A stretch of DNA of 64,000 nucleotides, from NCBI GenBank assembly GCA_900545005.1, contig UQXO01000004.1, positions 36,836 through 100,835 on the forward strand. The letters run 5' to 3'. The notes below the pieces were generated by a model. It ran no database searches. It worked only from the letters and a program-made list of their open reading frames with translations, and had not been told where the DNA came from. Position numbers and translations under genes: made by a program. Origin of the DNA: an uncultured Mycoplasmatota bacterium. Its GTDB lineage: Bacteria; Bacillota_I; Bacilli_A; RF39; UBA660. Within the stretch, counting starts at the first letter, position 1; every line of letters starts with the position of its first letter. This document shows positions 43,621 to 52,620 of this stretch, one piece after another.

Positions 43621-45921
43621 TTATTCTAGAGCAAAATTAGTAATTTCCTCTAAATCCAAACCATATTCTTTAACATAAGAATAATGTTTCTTCAATTCTT
43701 CCTCAATATATTCTTTTAAAGCTTCTTTTTCTTTAGTATCTGGTAAGTAATTTAAAGCATCTTCTAGGAGACTAAAACGATCAATCTTATTTCGTAAACG
43801 CATATCAAAAGCAGTCGTAATTGAACCCTCTTCTATATAACCATGTACTAAGAAATTTTTATTCTCTCGATCATAAAGCAAACTATGAATAAAAGCTGGG
43901 TACCCATGAAAATCAAAAATAACCGGTTTATCCTTAGTAAAATAAGCATTAAATTCCGTATCTGTAAGTCCGAATGGATTTCTTTTATCACTTTCTAATT
44001 TCAATACTTCTAAAATATTTAATACTCTTAATTTAATATTAGGTATAAATTTCTTTAAGATTGAAACTGCTGCTAAAGTCTCAATATTAGGGGTATCCCC
44101 ACAACTAGCAAAAACAATATCTGGATTATCACTAGTCGAGAATTTCTTTAATTCTATAAGACCATTATCTATTAAAGTTTTAGCTTCCTCCTTCGATAAC
44201 CATTGTCTCGTTGGATGTTTAGAAGCAATAATCGCATTAACTTTATCTTTATCTTTTAAACACTTATCATAAGTCAAAATTAGACTATTAGTATCTATTG
44301 GTAAATAAATATTAACTAGGTCTCTTTTTTTAGTTCCTAAATGATCAATAAAGCCTGGGTCTTGATGAGTATAACCATTATGATCTTGTTGCCAAACATT
44401 ACTCGTTAAGATTAAATTTAAACTAGGTATTTCTCTTCGCCAAGATATACTCTTCTTCATCTTTAACCATTTTAAATATTGACTAACCATTGAATCCACT
44501 ACTCTAATGAAAGCTTCATAACTAACAAAAGTCCCATATCTTCCGGTTAAAGTATACCCCTCAAGTAAACCCTCACAAACATTCTCTGAAAGAAAAGAAT
44601 CCATAATTCTTCCATCATTACTTAAATTCTCATCCTCAGAAAGTATCTTTTCTTCCCACGTTCTCTTTTCCACTTCAAAGATATGATATAAGCGATTAGA
44701 CATTGCCTCATCCGGACTAAAGATTCGATAATCACTCTTATTAAGTCTTAAGACATCTCTAATATATTTTGATAGCTCTAACATATCCTGAGCTACAATC
44801 TTCCCGGGAACTTGATTATCTAATAAATAATTTTCTGGATTAGGTAGCTTTAAGGTCATATGACTAATCCCATTAGTAGCTTCATTTGCACTCATTCTTC
44901 TATTACCCATAGGATGATACTCTTCTAAAAAATCTTTTAAAGTTCCATCAACATTAAATAATTCTTCCGGATGATAACTTCTTAACCAATCTTCAATAAT
45001 CTTTAAATAATCCGGATTACTCTTATCAACTGGAATTTGATGTGCTCTAAAAGTCCCTTCTATTTCTTTATCCAAGACTTTTTTAGGACCAGTCCATCCC
45101 TTCTTTGTTCTTAAAATAATCATCGGATAATATATCTTTTCTTTGGGATTAGTCTTTATTTTCTTAATCTCTAAGACAATATTATCTAAAGTATTCATCA
45201 TTATCTTATGAAGTTGCCACTTATCCAAACCTTCTACAATATAAGGATGATACCCCAAAGAAGTAAAATAACAAATAAGTTCTTTATTACTCATCCTACT
45301 ATAAATAGTGGGATTACTAATCTTATAACCATTTAAATGTAAAATAGGTAACACTATTCCATCTCTTTTAGGATTTAAAAATTTATGAACTTGCCAAGAA
45401 GTTGCTAAAGTAGCCGTTTCTGCTTCGCCATCACCAATACAACAAGCCACTATTAAAGAAGGATTATCTAAAACCGCTCCATACGCATGAATTAAACTAT
45501 AGCCCAGTTCTCCCCCTTCGTGCATTGACCCTGGTATCTCTGGAGTAGCATGTGATCCTAAACCATAAGGAAAGGAAAACTCTTTAAATAAATGCTGCAT
45601 TCCTTCCTTATTTTTAGGACACCATGGATATACTTCGCTAAATGTTCCTTCCAAATAACTTTGAGCTAACGAAGCATTTCCACCATGTCCCGGTCCACTT
45701 ATATATAGCATATTTAAATCATACTTCTTAATAATTCGATTTAAATGAGTATAAATAAAGTTTTGACCTGGTACCGTTCCCCAGTGGCCAACTAACTTTC
45801 CCTTGATATCTGTATCCTTTAAAGGTCTTAACAACAAAGGATTATCTTTTAAATAAAGACATGCCGCACTTATATAGTTAGCTGCTCTAAAATATGCATC
45901 AACAATCTCAATTTCTTTCAT
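43621..45921 (-). CDS. xfp: Xylulose-5-P/fructose-6-P phosphoketolase
   Basis: This ThDP-dependent enzyme cleaves xylulose 5-phosphate (or fructose 6-phosphate) to acetyl phosphate plus glyceraldehyde 3-phosphate (or erythrose 4-phosphate). The 766-residue protein has HWGTVPGQNFIYTHLNRII, the ThDP-binding GDGEAETATLATSW, and EIPGSMHEGGELGYSL. The length is slightly short for the usual 780-825. AGGATGAT precedes the ATG, and an extended -10 (TGGTATAAT) lies about 30 bases upstream. It points to a heterofermentative sugar route with acetyl phosphate as an ATP source. Confidence 0.96.
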   Translation of the reverse strand: MKEIEIVDAYFRAANYISAACLYLKDNPLLLRPLKDTDIKGKLVGHWGTVPGQNFIYTHLNRIIKKYDLNMLYISGPGHGGNASLAQSYLEGTFSEVYPWCPKNKEGMQHLFKEFSFPYGLGSHATPEIPGSMHEGGELGYSLIHAYGAVLDNPSLIVACCIGDGEAETATLATSWQVHKFLNPKRDGIVLPILHLNGYKISNPTIYSRMSNKELICYFTSLGYHPYIVEGLDKWQLHKIMMNTLDNIVLEIKKIKTNPKEKIYYPMIILRTKKGWTGPKKVLDKEIEGTFRAHQIPVDKSNPDYLKIIEDWLRSYHPEELFNVDGTLKDFLEEYHPMGNRRMSANEATNGISHMTLKLPNPENYLLDNQVPGKIVAQDMLELSKYIRDVLRLNKSDYRIFSPDEAMSNRLYHIFEVEKRTWEEKILSEDENLSNDGRIMDSFLSENVCEGLLEGYTLTGRYGTFVSYEAFIRVVDSMVSQYLKWLKMKKSISWRREIPSLNLILTSNVWQQDHNGYTHQDPGFIDHLGTKKRDLVNIYLPIDTNSLILTYDKCLKDKDKVNAIIASKHPTRQWLSKEEAKTLIDNGLIELKKFSTSDNPDIVFASCGDTPNIETLAAVSILKKFIPNIKLRVLNILEVLKLESDKRNPFGLTDTEFNAYFTKDKPVIFDFHGYPAFIHSLLYDRENKNFLVHGYIEEGSITTAFDMRLRNKIDRFSLLEDALNYLPDTKEKEALKEYIEEELKKHYSYVKEYGLDLEEITNFALE

Positions 45922-45959
45922 CTTTTATCATCCTATTCTTAAGGATATTATACCAAGGA

Positions 45960-47837
45960 TTACTTAAAATTTGAAGTCCTAACCGTTCCTAATTGCAAAA
46001 CATCTTGAGGCCTTAAAGCTAAGAGGGAAGATACTTCTTCTAAACTAGCTCTAATCTCTTTTTCTCTTCCTACTAACGCTTTCTTTTCAAAAAGCAAATT
46101 ATTATACTTAATTGCTTCATTAATTTCTTTATTATAGTTAAATGGTTCTTGAAGATTAAATCCTAAATTATTTAGACTATTTCTAATTATAACTAACTCT
46201 TCTAAAGAAAAATAATTAACCATACTAGATGTTAATATATCCTGAAGATTATAAATCTCTAAACTATTTAACTTCTTTACTATCTTTATAGGTAAATTAA
46301 GTAAAGAAATACCTAAAGTCTGTAAAGAAAATCTTAGTCCTTGATTATTCTCTTCTCCAAGATAATTATATTCTCTAGCAATTCTCATAATAGCATTTAT
46401 CTTTCGGATACTAAAATCCCCATCATTTACCAATTTTTCTTCTGATAATTCTAACAAATCAACAAGAAAATAAATATTATGTTTATTAAGAGTCTCTAAA
46501 GTCTTATTCTTCCCTATAATCTTATCTAAAGGCGTATACAAAGAAATTTCCTTTTTCTTTTGAATATTAAGAAACTCTCTTATAATAAGTTTCAATAAAA
46601 CTCCATCATTTCCTAGAGTCTCTAAAGTCTTAAAGAATTCCTTATAATCCCAATTATTCTTAATATTTAGAGCTAAGAAACGATCTAATTTTCTTTTATC
46701 CTGATACATTTTACTAACAAACTCTTCTAAAGAACCATACCCTTTTAAATACTCTTTGATATCTTCACTAAAAGGAATATCATTAATCATAGTTAACTCC
46801 TGAGATTCTTCCTTTAATAATGGTTTAATTCCTCCTAGATAAGAATCAATCTCCCTATCTCTCATCTTTAAACCCTTTTCTTCAAATAAAAGATTTTGAT
46901 ACCTAAGAACATTCTTATCATAAGAATCATATAAAAACGGTTCATCTAAATTAAAATTTAAATAACTAAAATGCTCTCTAATAATCTTTAAATCTTCTTT
47001 ATTAACCTCCCTCATCTTTGGACTAAATAAAACCTCATGAACATTTTTTACTCCTAAGATTTCTAACTCATCTTCTAGATATTTATCTAAACATAAAGAT
47101 TTAATATCTAAACAATCAAAACTAAATCTTAAAGGCACATAATTCTTATTTTCTAAAGAATAACCATTCTCATCCAAAGTTTCTTTAAAGATAGCAATTT
47201 TTTTAGCCGGAATTATCTCTTCTAAAGTAGAAAAAGGCATACTTAGAAAATCCCCTACCAAATAAATATCATAAGTATTTAAAATCTCTAAAGTCTTACT
47301 CTTCTTAAATATTTTATAAAGAGGAGTATACAAAGAATTCCCTTCTTTTTGATAATTTTGATATTCTTTAATGATACCTTTTAAAATAACCCCATTATTT
47401 CCTAAAGAATCTAATAAATCTAAAAAACAACTATAATCTTCCTCATCTCTAATATTAAAATATAAAAAACGATTAAGCTTACTCTTATTATAAGTAATAT
47501 CAATAAAAAATTCTTGCAAATTTTTATAATCACTAAGATATTTTCGCATTCCAATTGATAACTCTAAATCACTAATTAAAATACTTCCTAAGTCATTACT
47601 TCTCTTAGCTAAATTATAATAATACTTAGGCATAAAACTATAAGAAAGACCATTTTTCTTTAAAAGAATAAATAATTCATCAAAATAATATCTTCTTTGC
47701 TTAGAAGAATCAACAATATGTCGATATAAAGCATAATCAATATTCAAAAGTTTCTCTAAAGAAGTAAGATTTAAACGCTCAATTACCTTTCTTGCTCCTT
47801 CACTCATCTTTAAAAAATCTAAATCACTCATCCCCAA
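45960..47837 (-). CDS. Repeat protein with alpha-CTD-like units (large)
   Basis: The 625-residue protein contains two copies of a module of about 245 residues (about 90-335 and 353-600). Both copies carry LxRFL, SLGN or TLGN followed by DGV or NGV, YTPLxKI, and a final block FNLxEPF then YxNLLFEEK. Within each module and at the N-terminus (1-65) sit helix-hairpin-helix units like the C-terminal domain of RNA polymerase alpha. No membrane segment is present. TTG 47837 (after AAAGGGG) or ATG 47831 is the start. It overlaps the smaller homologue by 14 bases. The role is unknown; a DNA-binding transcription partner is an inference. Confidence 0.78.
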   Translation of the reverse strand: MGMSDLDFLKMSEGARKVIERLNLTSLEKLLNIDYALYRHIVDSSKQRRYYFDELFILLKKNGLSYSFMPKYYYNLAKRSNDLGSILISDLELSIGMRKYLSDYKNLQEFFIDITYNKSKLNRFLYFNIRDEEDYSCFLDLLDSLGNNGVILKGIIKEYQNYQKEGNSLYTPLYKIFKKSKTLEILNTYDIYLVGDFLSMPFSTLEEIIPAKKIAIFKETLDENGYSLENKNYVPLRFSFDCLDIKSLCLDKYLEDELEILGVKNVHEVLFSPKMREVNKEDLKIIREHFSYLNFNLDEPFLYDSYDKNVLRYQNLLFEEKGLKMRDREIDSYLGGIKPLLKEESQELTMINDIPFSEDIKEYLKGYGSLEEFVSKMYQDKRKLDRFLALNIKNNWDYKEFFKTLETLGNDGVLLKLIIREFLNIQKKKEISLYTPLDKIIGKNKTLETLNKHNIYFLVDLLELSEEKLVNDGDFSIRKINAIMRIAREYNYLGEENNQGLRFSLQTLGISLLNLPIKIVKKLNSLEIYNLQDILTSSMVNYFSLEELVIIRNSLNNLGFNLQEPFNYNKEINEAIKYNNLLFEKKALVGREKEIRASLEEVSSLLALRPQDVLQLGTVRTSNFK

Positions 47838-48876
47838 ACTTTCCCCTTTCTAGTTTAAGAATCATCTCATAACCTCTATTTTCTAACTCTAAACGATTTA
47901 TCTCTTCTCTTGATGAATAAATCTTAAGAAGTTGTTCTGTATACTTCTTATTGATAGCTTCTTTACTCATCACTAAAATCTTACTATCATCTTGAAGTCC
48001 TAAAGCATAAAGTTTTTCTCTTAATATAGCAATTTCCCTCATATTTAAGAAATGTAAATACTTTAGATTAATTAACTTTTCTAAAGTATCAACTCCCACA
48101 TTCAATAGTTTTTCTTGAAGCTCTAAAGGAAAATTCAGTTCCGTAATTTTAACACTTGCAAAAGAAAGTTCCAAATCATCAACGGGCTCTAAAGAAGCTA
48201 AATTAATCCCCAAATTTTCTAAATCACGATAAGCAAGACCCCTCTTTGTATTTCCAAGACCACTAATCTCTTTAATATTCTTAGCAGATAAGGATGCCAA
48301 ATCATTTAAAAACCAAATATTTTGTCTAATAAAACAATTAACAACCGTCTTATCTTGAAATATTTTATATATAGGGGTAAAAGGTCCTAACTCTCTTAGA
48401 TTTATAACATACTTATCCAAAAGGAAATTCAAACAAACTCCTCGTTCTCCTAAAGATTGAAAAATCCTCTTTAGAAGTTTAATATTATCTAAATCCCCAT
48501 TAAAATATAAGAAACGTTTTAACTGATTAGGATCTTCTTTAATAGTCAGTAAAAAATTATTTATGGTTCCATAACTCTTAAGATAAGCATGAGTCTTAGA
48601 CGTCCAAAAGAAAAAATCTTCAATATCTAAATCATTCAAGTTATAATAATAATTCTTAAGATCAGAATAATACTGTTCTTCCTCTTTAAAACCTAAACCT
48701 AAATTATGCATATATTCCCATAGCTCATCTAAATACTTGCTTAATGTTCGATTGCCTTTTTTTAGCCATAATAATCTTTTTAAATCATAATTATAGGCAT
48801 CCCCAATAGTCTTAATACCAATTTTTTCTAAAAACATCTTAGTTTTTAAAGAAACATTTAACTCTCTATCATACAT
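47824..48876 (-). CDS. Repeat protein with alpha-CTD-like units (small)
   Basis: This 350-residue protein carries one copy of the module found twice in the downstream gene (about 85-330), with RFLYFNG, SLGERGV and FTPIYKIF. It has alpha-CTD-like helix-hairpin-helix units at 5-62, about 185-226 and 243-294 (the last with NVGVDTLEKLINLKYLHFLN), close in layout to the RNA polymerase alpha C-terminal domain. A possible promoter (TTGTAC, TAGGAT) lies in the gap before it. It follows the anti-sigma candidate by 88 bases on the same strand. Confidence 0.78.
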   Translation of the reverse strand: MYDRELNVSLKTKMFLEKIGIKTIGDAYNYDLKRLLWLKKGNRTLSKYLDELWEYMHNLGLGFKEEEQYYSDLKNYYYNLNDLDIEDFFFWTSKTHAYLKSYGTINNFLLTIKEDPNQLKRFLYFNGDLDNIKLLKRIFQSLGERGVCLNFLLDKYVINLRELGPFTPIYKIFQDKTVVNCFIRQNIWFLNDLASLSAKNIKEISGLGNTKRGLAYRDLENLGINLASLEPVDDLELSFASVKITELNFPLELQEKLLNVGVDTLEKLINLKYLHFLNMREIAILREKLYALGLQDDSKILVMSKEAINKKYTEQLLKIYSSREEINRLELENRGYEMILKLERGKFGDE

Positions 48877-48964
48877 ATTTATTCCCCCTTATCAGAGGGA
48901 TTATCCTACCACTTTTTGAATATAAGTACAATACTTTGGCCTTAATTTTTCCAAAATAATTTAC

Positions 48965-49561
48965 TTAATTAAAACTTTTTATTATATTTATTCCTTCCTC
49001 TTTTTCTTCTTTTACCATTTTTAAAAGAATCTTAATATTATCTTGTTCAAAATAAAAATATATATACCTATCATCTTCTAAGATGTATACATCTCTACTA
49101 GCAACAATACTACTTTGATAATCTTTAAGACTATAATCATCTTGTAAAATATAAATAGTCATCTTAAACTTATCCTTTAAATAATCTAATTGATATTTAA
49201 TATTCTTAGTATTAACTCCTTTAAAATCTTTTAGAGTATAACCATTCTCTAGACATCTCTTATCAATAAAATTAAACATCGGCAATACTTCATTAGTCCC
49301 TTTCTTAATACTATCATCATCTACTCTTAAAAAATCATCATCCACTTGATTAATAATAATCTCATCAATATTATCACTATTTTTAGAACTCATAACTCTT
49401 TTAAATTCCCAAACACCTCCTAAAAGAATTACTAGTAATAAAAGAAAATACTTATATTTAAAATTCTTTTTTGTATCAAATCTTTTTTCTATCTCCAAGT
49501 AATTCTTTCTCTTCGAAAAATTAGAACTTATAATTTCTCTTAAACTATCTTTACTTCGCAT
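48965..49561 (-). CDS. Membrane anti-sigma factor candidate
   Basis: The 198-residue protein has a basic cytoplasmic N-terminus of about 35 residues, one membrane helix (about 37-53) and an extracellular domain ending in a beta-rich region. It starts inside the end of the ECF sigma gene (11-base overlap), the usual layout of a sigma/anti-sigma pair. No zinc-type anti-sigma motif is visible in the short cytoplasmic part. The name is therefore from position and topology, not from a domain signature. Confidence 0.66.
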   Translation of the reverse strand: MRSKDSLREIISSNFSKRKNYLEIEKRFDTKKNFKYKYFLLLLVILLGGVWEFKRVMSSKNSDNIDEIIINQVDDDFLRVDDDSIKKGTNEVLPMFNFIDKRCLENGYTLKDFKGVNTKNIKYQLDYLKDKFKMTIYILQDDYSLKDYQSSIVASRDVYILEDDRYIYFYFEQDNIKILLKMVKEEKEEGINIIKSFN

Positions 49562-50087
49562 AATAATCCCCCCTCTTAAGCTCTTTTAAAGTCCGATAAA
49601 GTAAATTCTTTACATAAGACTCCCTTACTTTTAAGACTAAAGCTATCTCTTTAATATTTATCCCTTCAACATAATATAAATAATAAATCTTAGGAATATC
49701 TTGATTCTTTCTCGTCTTTAAATACCTCCAAACAGAATCCCACTCTTCTTTTTTTATATTTAACTCTTCTAGACTAATCTTTTCTTCTTTAATATCTTCT
49801 ATATCTTTATCAGAACTATCTTTTATTAAGAATTTTAATTTCTTTAAAAAAGTATAATGTTTCTTAATTTTATTATTAGCAATGCCTATCATAAAACTAT
49901 TAAGATTCTCTTCTCTAAGCACTCTTCGCTTTAAAATATTCCATAATTCTAAATAAGTCTCTTGAATGATATCATTTACTTCATTAATATTACTAGTCTT
50001 AATAATTATATATCTTAAAATATTATTATAAGTCTCATCATATATCTTCTTAAATTGTTCTTTTCTTTCTTCTTCATTAACACTCAT
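49551..50087 (-). CDS. ECF-type RNA polymerase sigma factor
   Basis: The 178-residue protein has sigma region 2 (EVNDIIQETYLELWNILKRR) and region 4 with a helix-turn-helix (INIKEIALVLKVRESYVKNL). There are no regions 1 or 3, as expected for an ECF sigma. It is translationally coupled to a membrane protein that probably restrains it. The -35-like TGAAAC lies upstream of its own start, followed 17 bases later by GGATAAT, which hints at autoregulation. Confidence 0.9.
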   Translation of the reverse strand: MSVNEEERKEQFKKIYDETYNNILRYIIIKTSNINEVNDIIQETYLELWNILKRRVLREENLNSFMIGIANNKIKKHYTFLKKLKFLIKDSSDKDIEDIKEEKISLEELNIKKEEWDSVWRYLKTRKNQDIPKIYYLYYVEGINIKEIALVLKVRESYVKNLLYRTLKELKRGDYYAK

Positions 50088-50135
50088 ACAGCCCTCTATA
50101 CGTTTATATTATCCCTAAAACTATTAAAAAAGTTT

Positions 50136-50174
50136 CAAAAAAAGAAAAATAATTAGTCTTAACCACTAATTATT
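50136..50174 (-). terminator. Terminator, copy A of a duplicated element
   Basis: A perfect 10-bp stem (50148-50157 with 50165-50174) is followed by a T-rich tract on the minus strand. The stop codon of the 190-residue gene lies in the stem. A 30-base stretch is identical at 52083-52112. Confidence 0.78.
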
Positions 50175-50738
50175 CTCCATTTTTGGATAACCATTCAGAA
50201 AATAATTAATTATATCATTTAGAATTAAAATAATCATCCTACTATCTTCTTCTCTGAACTTATCTTTTAGTCTCTTCATTAATATTTCTTTAAGAATCTC
50301 ATATTCCTTTAATAAATCATTTCTACCGACTTTGTCTAAAGACTTAATTTGAGGTATATAATTACTTAAAAAATCCATTTCTAATTTAACTTTACCATCT
50401 ATTAACTCCTCTATTTCTAAAGCCTCCTCATATAAAGATAAAGCCAAATGATATATAGAATAATCCTCATCTAAAGGATTAAAATTTTTATTAATATAGT
50501 CTTTTAAAAATTCTAAAGAATAATTAGCTATTCCCTTCTCTTGAAAATATTTACAAAATTTAGAATCTAAAACATACCCCTGTAAATAAATTCTATTTAA
50601 TTCAACAGTCTTTTGAACCTGATATTCTTTCTTAGATACTTCTTCTAAAGAATAGCAACCAGTTATAAAGCTATTTAATTTTTCTTGAATTTTATTATTA
50701 TAATTATTTATTTTTTCTAAAATTTCTTCTCTAGTCAT
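50166..50738 (-). CDS. Hypothetical helical protein
   Basis: I do not recognise this 190-residue all-helical, strongly charged protein. It starts two bases after the zincin gene and is co-directional. No signal peptide, membrane helix or Cys cluster is present. It may be a partner of the zincin. Its last codons sit inside a terminator stem identical to one after the 70-residue gene at 52.1 kb. Confidence 0.7.
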   Translation of the reverse strand: MTREEILEKINNYNNKIQEKLNSFITGCYSLEEVSKKEYQVQKTVELNRIYLQGYVLDSKFCKYFQEKGIANYSLEFLKDYINKNFNPLDEDYSIYHLALSLYEEALEIEELIDGKVKLEMDFLSNYIPQIKSLDKVGRNDLLKEYEILKEILMKRLKDKFREEDSRMIILILNDIINYFLNGYPKMENN

Positions 50739-50740
50739 GC

Positions 50741-52042
50741 TTACCTACTTATAAAAAGATATGTCATAATTGATACTACTCCTGAAATAAAACCAACTCC
50801 TAAAGTCAGTAAAAGTGTACTAATATAGCCATTACTATCAGGATTACTACTTTTCTCTAAAACTCTTTTCATCGGTTGAAGGCTATTTTCTTTAGACTCT
50901 TCTCTTTCCAATCTCATCTTTTCATATAAAGCTTTCTCCTCTAAAGACATCTTATCAAAAGAATCTAAATGACTCTTTCTATCTCTATCTTTCTTTAAAA
51001 ATATATTTTCTTTATGCTCTAATAAATCATAGGTATTTTGATAATTACATACTTCAGCCTTTACTAAGTCACTAATAGACACTATTCCAAAGAAATCTTG
51101 TATATATCTTTGATTTCTGTAATCTTTAGACATTAAATATTCTCCAAATTTATTCAAAATATCCGGATGATTGCAAGTATATTCTACAAAAAGTCTCGCA
51201 ATAACAAAACGATATTCATTATCTAAGTGACGTCCATTATTTAAGCGATACGCCCCTATCCCTGGATTAAATCCCACATAATCTTGGGTTAATTCATCTT
51301 TTCTTCTTGAAAGTAAAGCCTTCGTATCAGCATCCATATTTTCATATTGTTCTTCCAAAAAACAATAAGTCTTATTGAATTTCAAATTATTTCTTAAACC
51401 ATTAACTACCGCTCTTTCCCGATTATAGCGATATAAGTATTCCCTTTCATGATCCATTTCTAATAATCTTTGTAGCTGAACCTCTTCTGCAGTCAAAGCT
51501 CTTAAACTATTATTTTCATTTAAAATAATATTAATCTTATTATTTACTAAATATTGATAAAAAACTTGTTCTGTTACTTTAGCTTCTACCTCCGCAAATA
51601 AGTTGTCTGTTCCTTTTGAATTATTTTTACTAATTGCATGAGCCATTTCATGTACTAAAGTAACTAACCATCCTAAGGAGTTATCAAACTTTTGAAGTTT
51701 AATTAAGCCATCTCTTTCTGTTACAGCTCGAAAAGCTTTATCATTTTGAATTGCCACTTTATTTTGAAGAATTGGCAAAGTAACTTCTTTTGATATTCCC
51801 ATAGTCTCATAAAATCTTACTACAAAATCTTGGTAATCACCACTATTTAAATTGACTTTCAAATTCATAAGACTAGGAATATTCCTATGTCTAGGAAAAC
51901 GGTTATACTGACTTAATAAAACATTATTTAACTCTAAAATAACCTTATCATCTAGTATTCCCACTTTCCCAGTTAGCATATTTTTAAAATCTTCATTGCA
52001 AACTAATTTTTCTATAAAAGTATTTAACTCTTCTAAAGTCAT
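50741..52042 (-). CDS. Tail-anchored zinc metallopeptidase-like protein
   Basis: The 433-residue protein has a zinc-protease motif HEMAH (His131, Glu132, His135), with Glu151 or Glu153 (FAEVEAK) as a possible third ligand. The C-terminus has one membrane helix (about 409-431), so the catalytic part is probably cytoplasmic and tail-anchored. No close family is recognised. AAAGAGG precedes the ATG. It starts the run that continues into the 190-residue gene and the ECF sigma locus. Confidence 0.72.
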   Translation of the reverse strand: MTLEELNTFIEKLVCNEDFKNMLTGKVGILDDKVILELNNVLLSQYNRFPRHRNIPSLMNLKVNLNSGDYQDFVVRFYETMGISKEVTLPILQNKVAIQNDKAFRAVTERDGLIKLQKFDNSLGWLVTLVHEMAHAISKNNSKGTDNLFAEVEAKVTEQVFYQYLVNNKINIILNENNSLRALTAEEVQLQRLLEMDHEREYLYRYNRERAVVNGLRNNLKFNKTYCFLEEQYENMDADTKALLSRRKDELTQDYVGFNPGIGAYRLNNGRHLDNEYRFVIARLFVEYTCNHPDILNKFGEYLMSKDYRNQRYIQDFFGIVSISDLVKAEVCNYQNTYDLLEHKENIFLKKDRDRKSHLDSFDKMSLEEKALYEKMRLEREESKENSLQPMKRVLEKSSNPDSNGYISTLLLTLGVGFISGVVSIMTYLFISR

Positions 52043-52082
52043 ATTAACCTCTTTATTCTCTAATCACCTTAAGTATAACAAA

Positions 52083-52109
52083 AATAATTAGTCTTAACCA
52101 CTAATTATT
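52083..52109 (-). terminator. Terminator, copy B of a duplicated element
   Basis: A perfect 10-bp stem (52083-52092 with 52100-52109) with a 7-base loop. A T-rich tail follows on the minus strand. The 30 bases from 52083 are identical to copy A at 50148-50177. Confidence 0.72.
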
Positions 52110-52313
52110 CTCTTGCTTTTTCTCTTCAATTAAATCATCTATATCTTTAAAAGCATTTTCAATTGCCTCACAATGATATCTTTCATACATATTATAAATA
52201 AAATCAGTTAAACCAAGTTCATCTAAAGTATTTAAAACATCAGTAGTCGAAATATTTTTATACTCAGAATACTTCTCTAGTAAATAGATAAAAAATTCTG
52301 TTTCCTTATTCAT
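52101..52313 (-). CDS. DUF3791-like small protein
   Basis: The 70-residue protein has the DUF3791-like layout: EFFIYLLEKYSEYKNIS, then TDVLNTLDELGLTDFIYN and an acidic end. DUF3791 proteins are short and often occur beside small partners in gut Firmicutes; their role is unresolved, with toxin-antitoxin links suggested by context. It overlaps the preceding gene by eight bases. Confidence 0.62.
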   Translation of the reverse strand: MNKETEFFIYLLEKYSEYKNISTTDVLNTLDELGLTDFIYNMYERYHCEAIENAFKDIDDLIEEKKQENN

Positions 52314-52557
52314 AATTAGTCCTCAAATATACTGAATTAAGAGGACTGCCCGTAACCTCTTCAGCTTCCCACATATCAAATATTGCTAAAGTAGCAAAAT
52401 AATTCATTGCTAAATCCTTATTTTCTAACATTTTATAAGTTTCCGAATTAATAAACTTTCTAAAAGCTGTCATCGCAGAGATATTATACTTTTCTTTTAT
52501 TAGCTTAACTATCTCCCTATCATATAAAAATAATTCTTCACTATCTAATTTATTCAT
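52306..52557 (-). CDS. Small protein, partner of DUF3791-like gene
   Basis: The 83-residue protein (start MNKLDSEELF) is helical with a conserved-looking FDMWEAEEVTGSPLNSVYLR end. It overlaps the DUF3791-like gene by eight bases, so the pair is coupled. AAGGAGAAG precedes the ATG. Two small overlapping genes fit a toxin-antitoxin layout, but no toxin fold is recognised. Confidence 0.6.
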   Translation of the reverse strand: MNKLDSEELFLYDREIVKLIKEKYNISAMTAFRKFINSETYKMLENKDLAMNYFATLAIFDMWEAEEVTGSPLNSVYLRTNYE

Positions 52558-52620
52558 AGATTATCTTCTCCTTGAAATCTAAATTATATCAATTATTAAT
52601 TAAAATTTCTATCAAGATGA

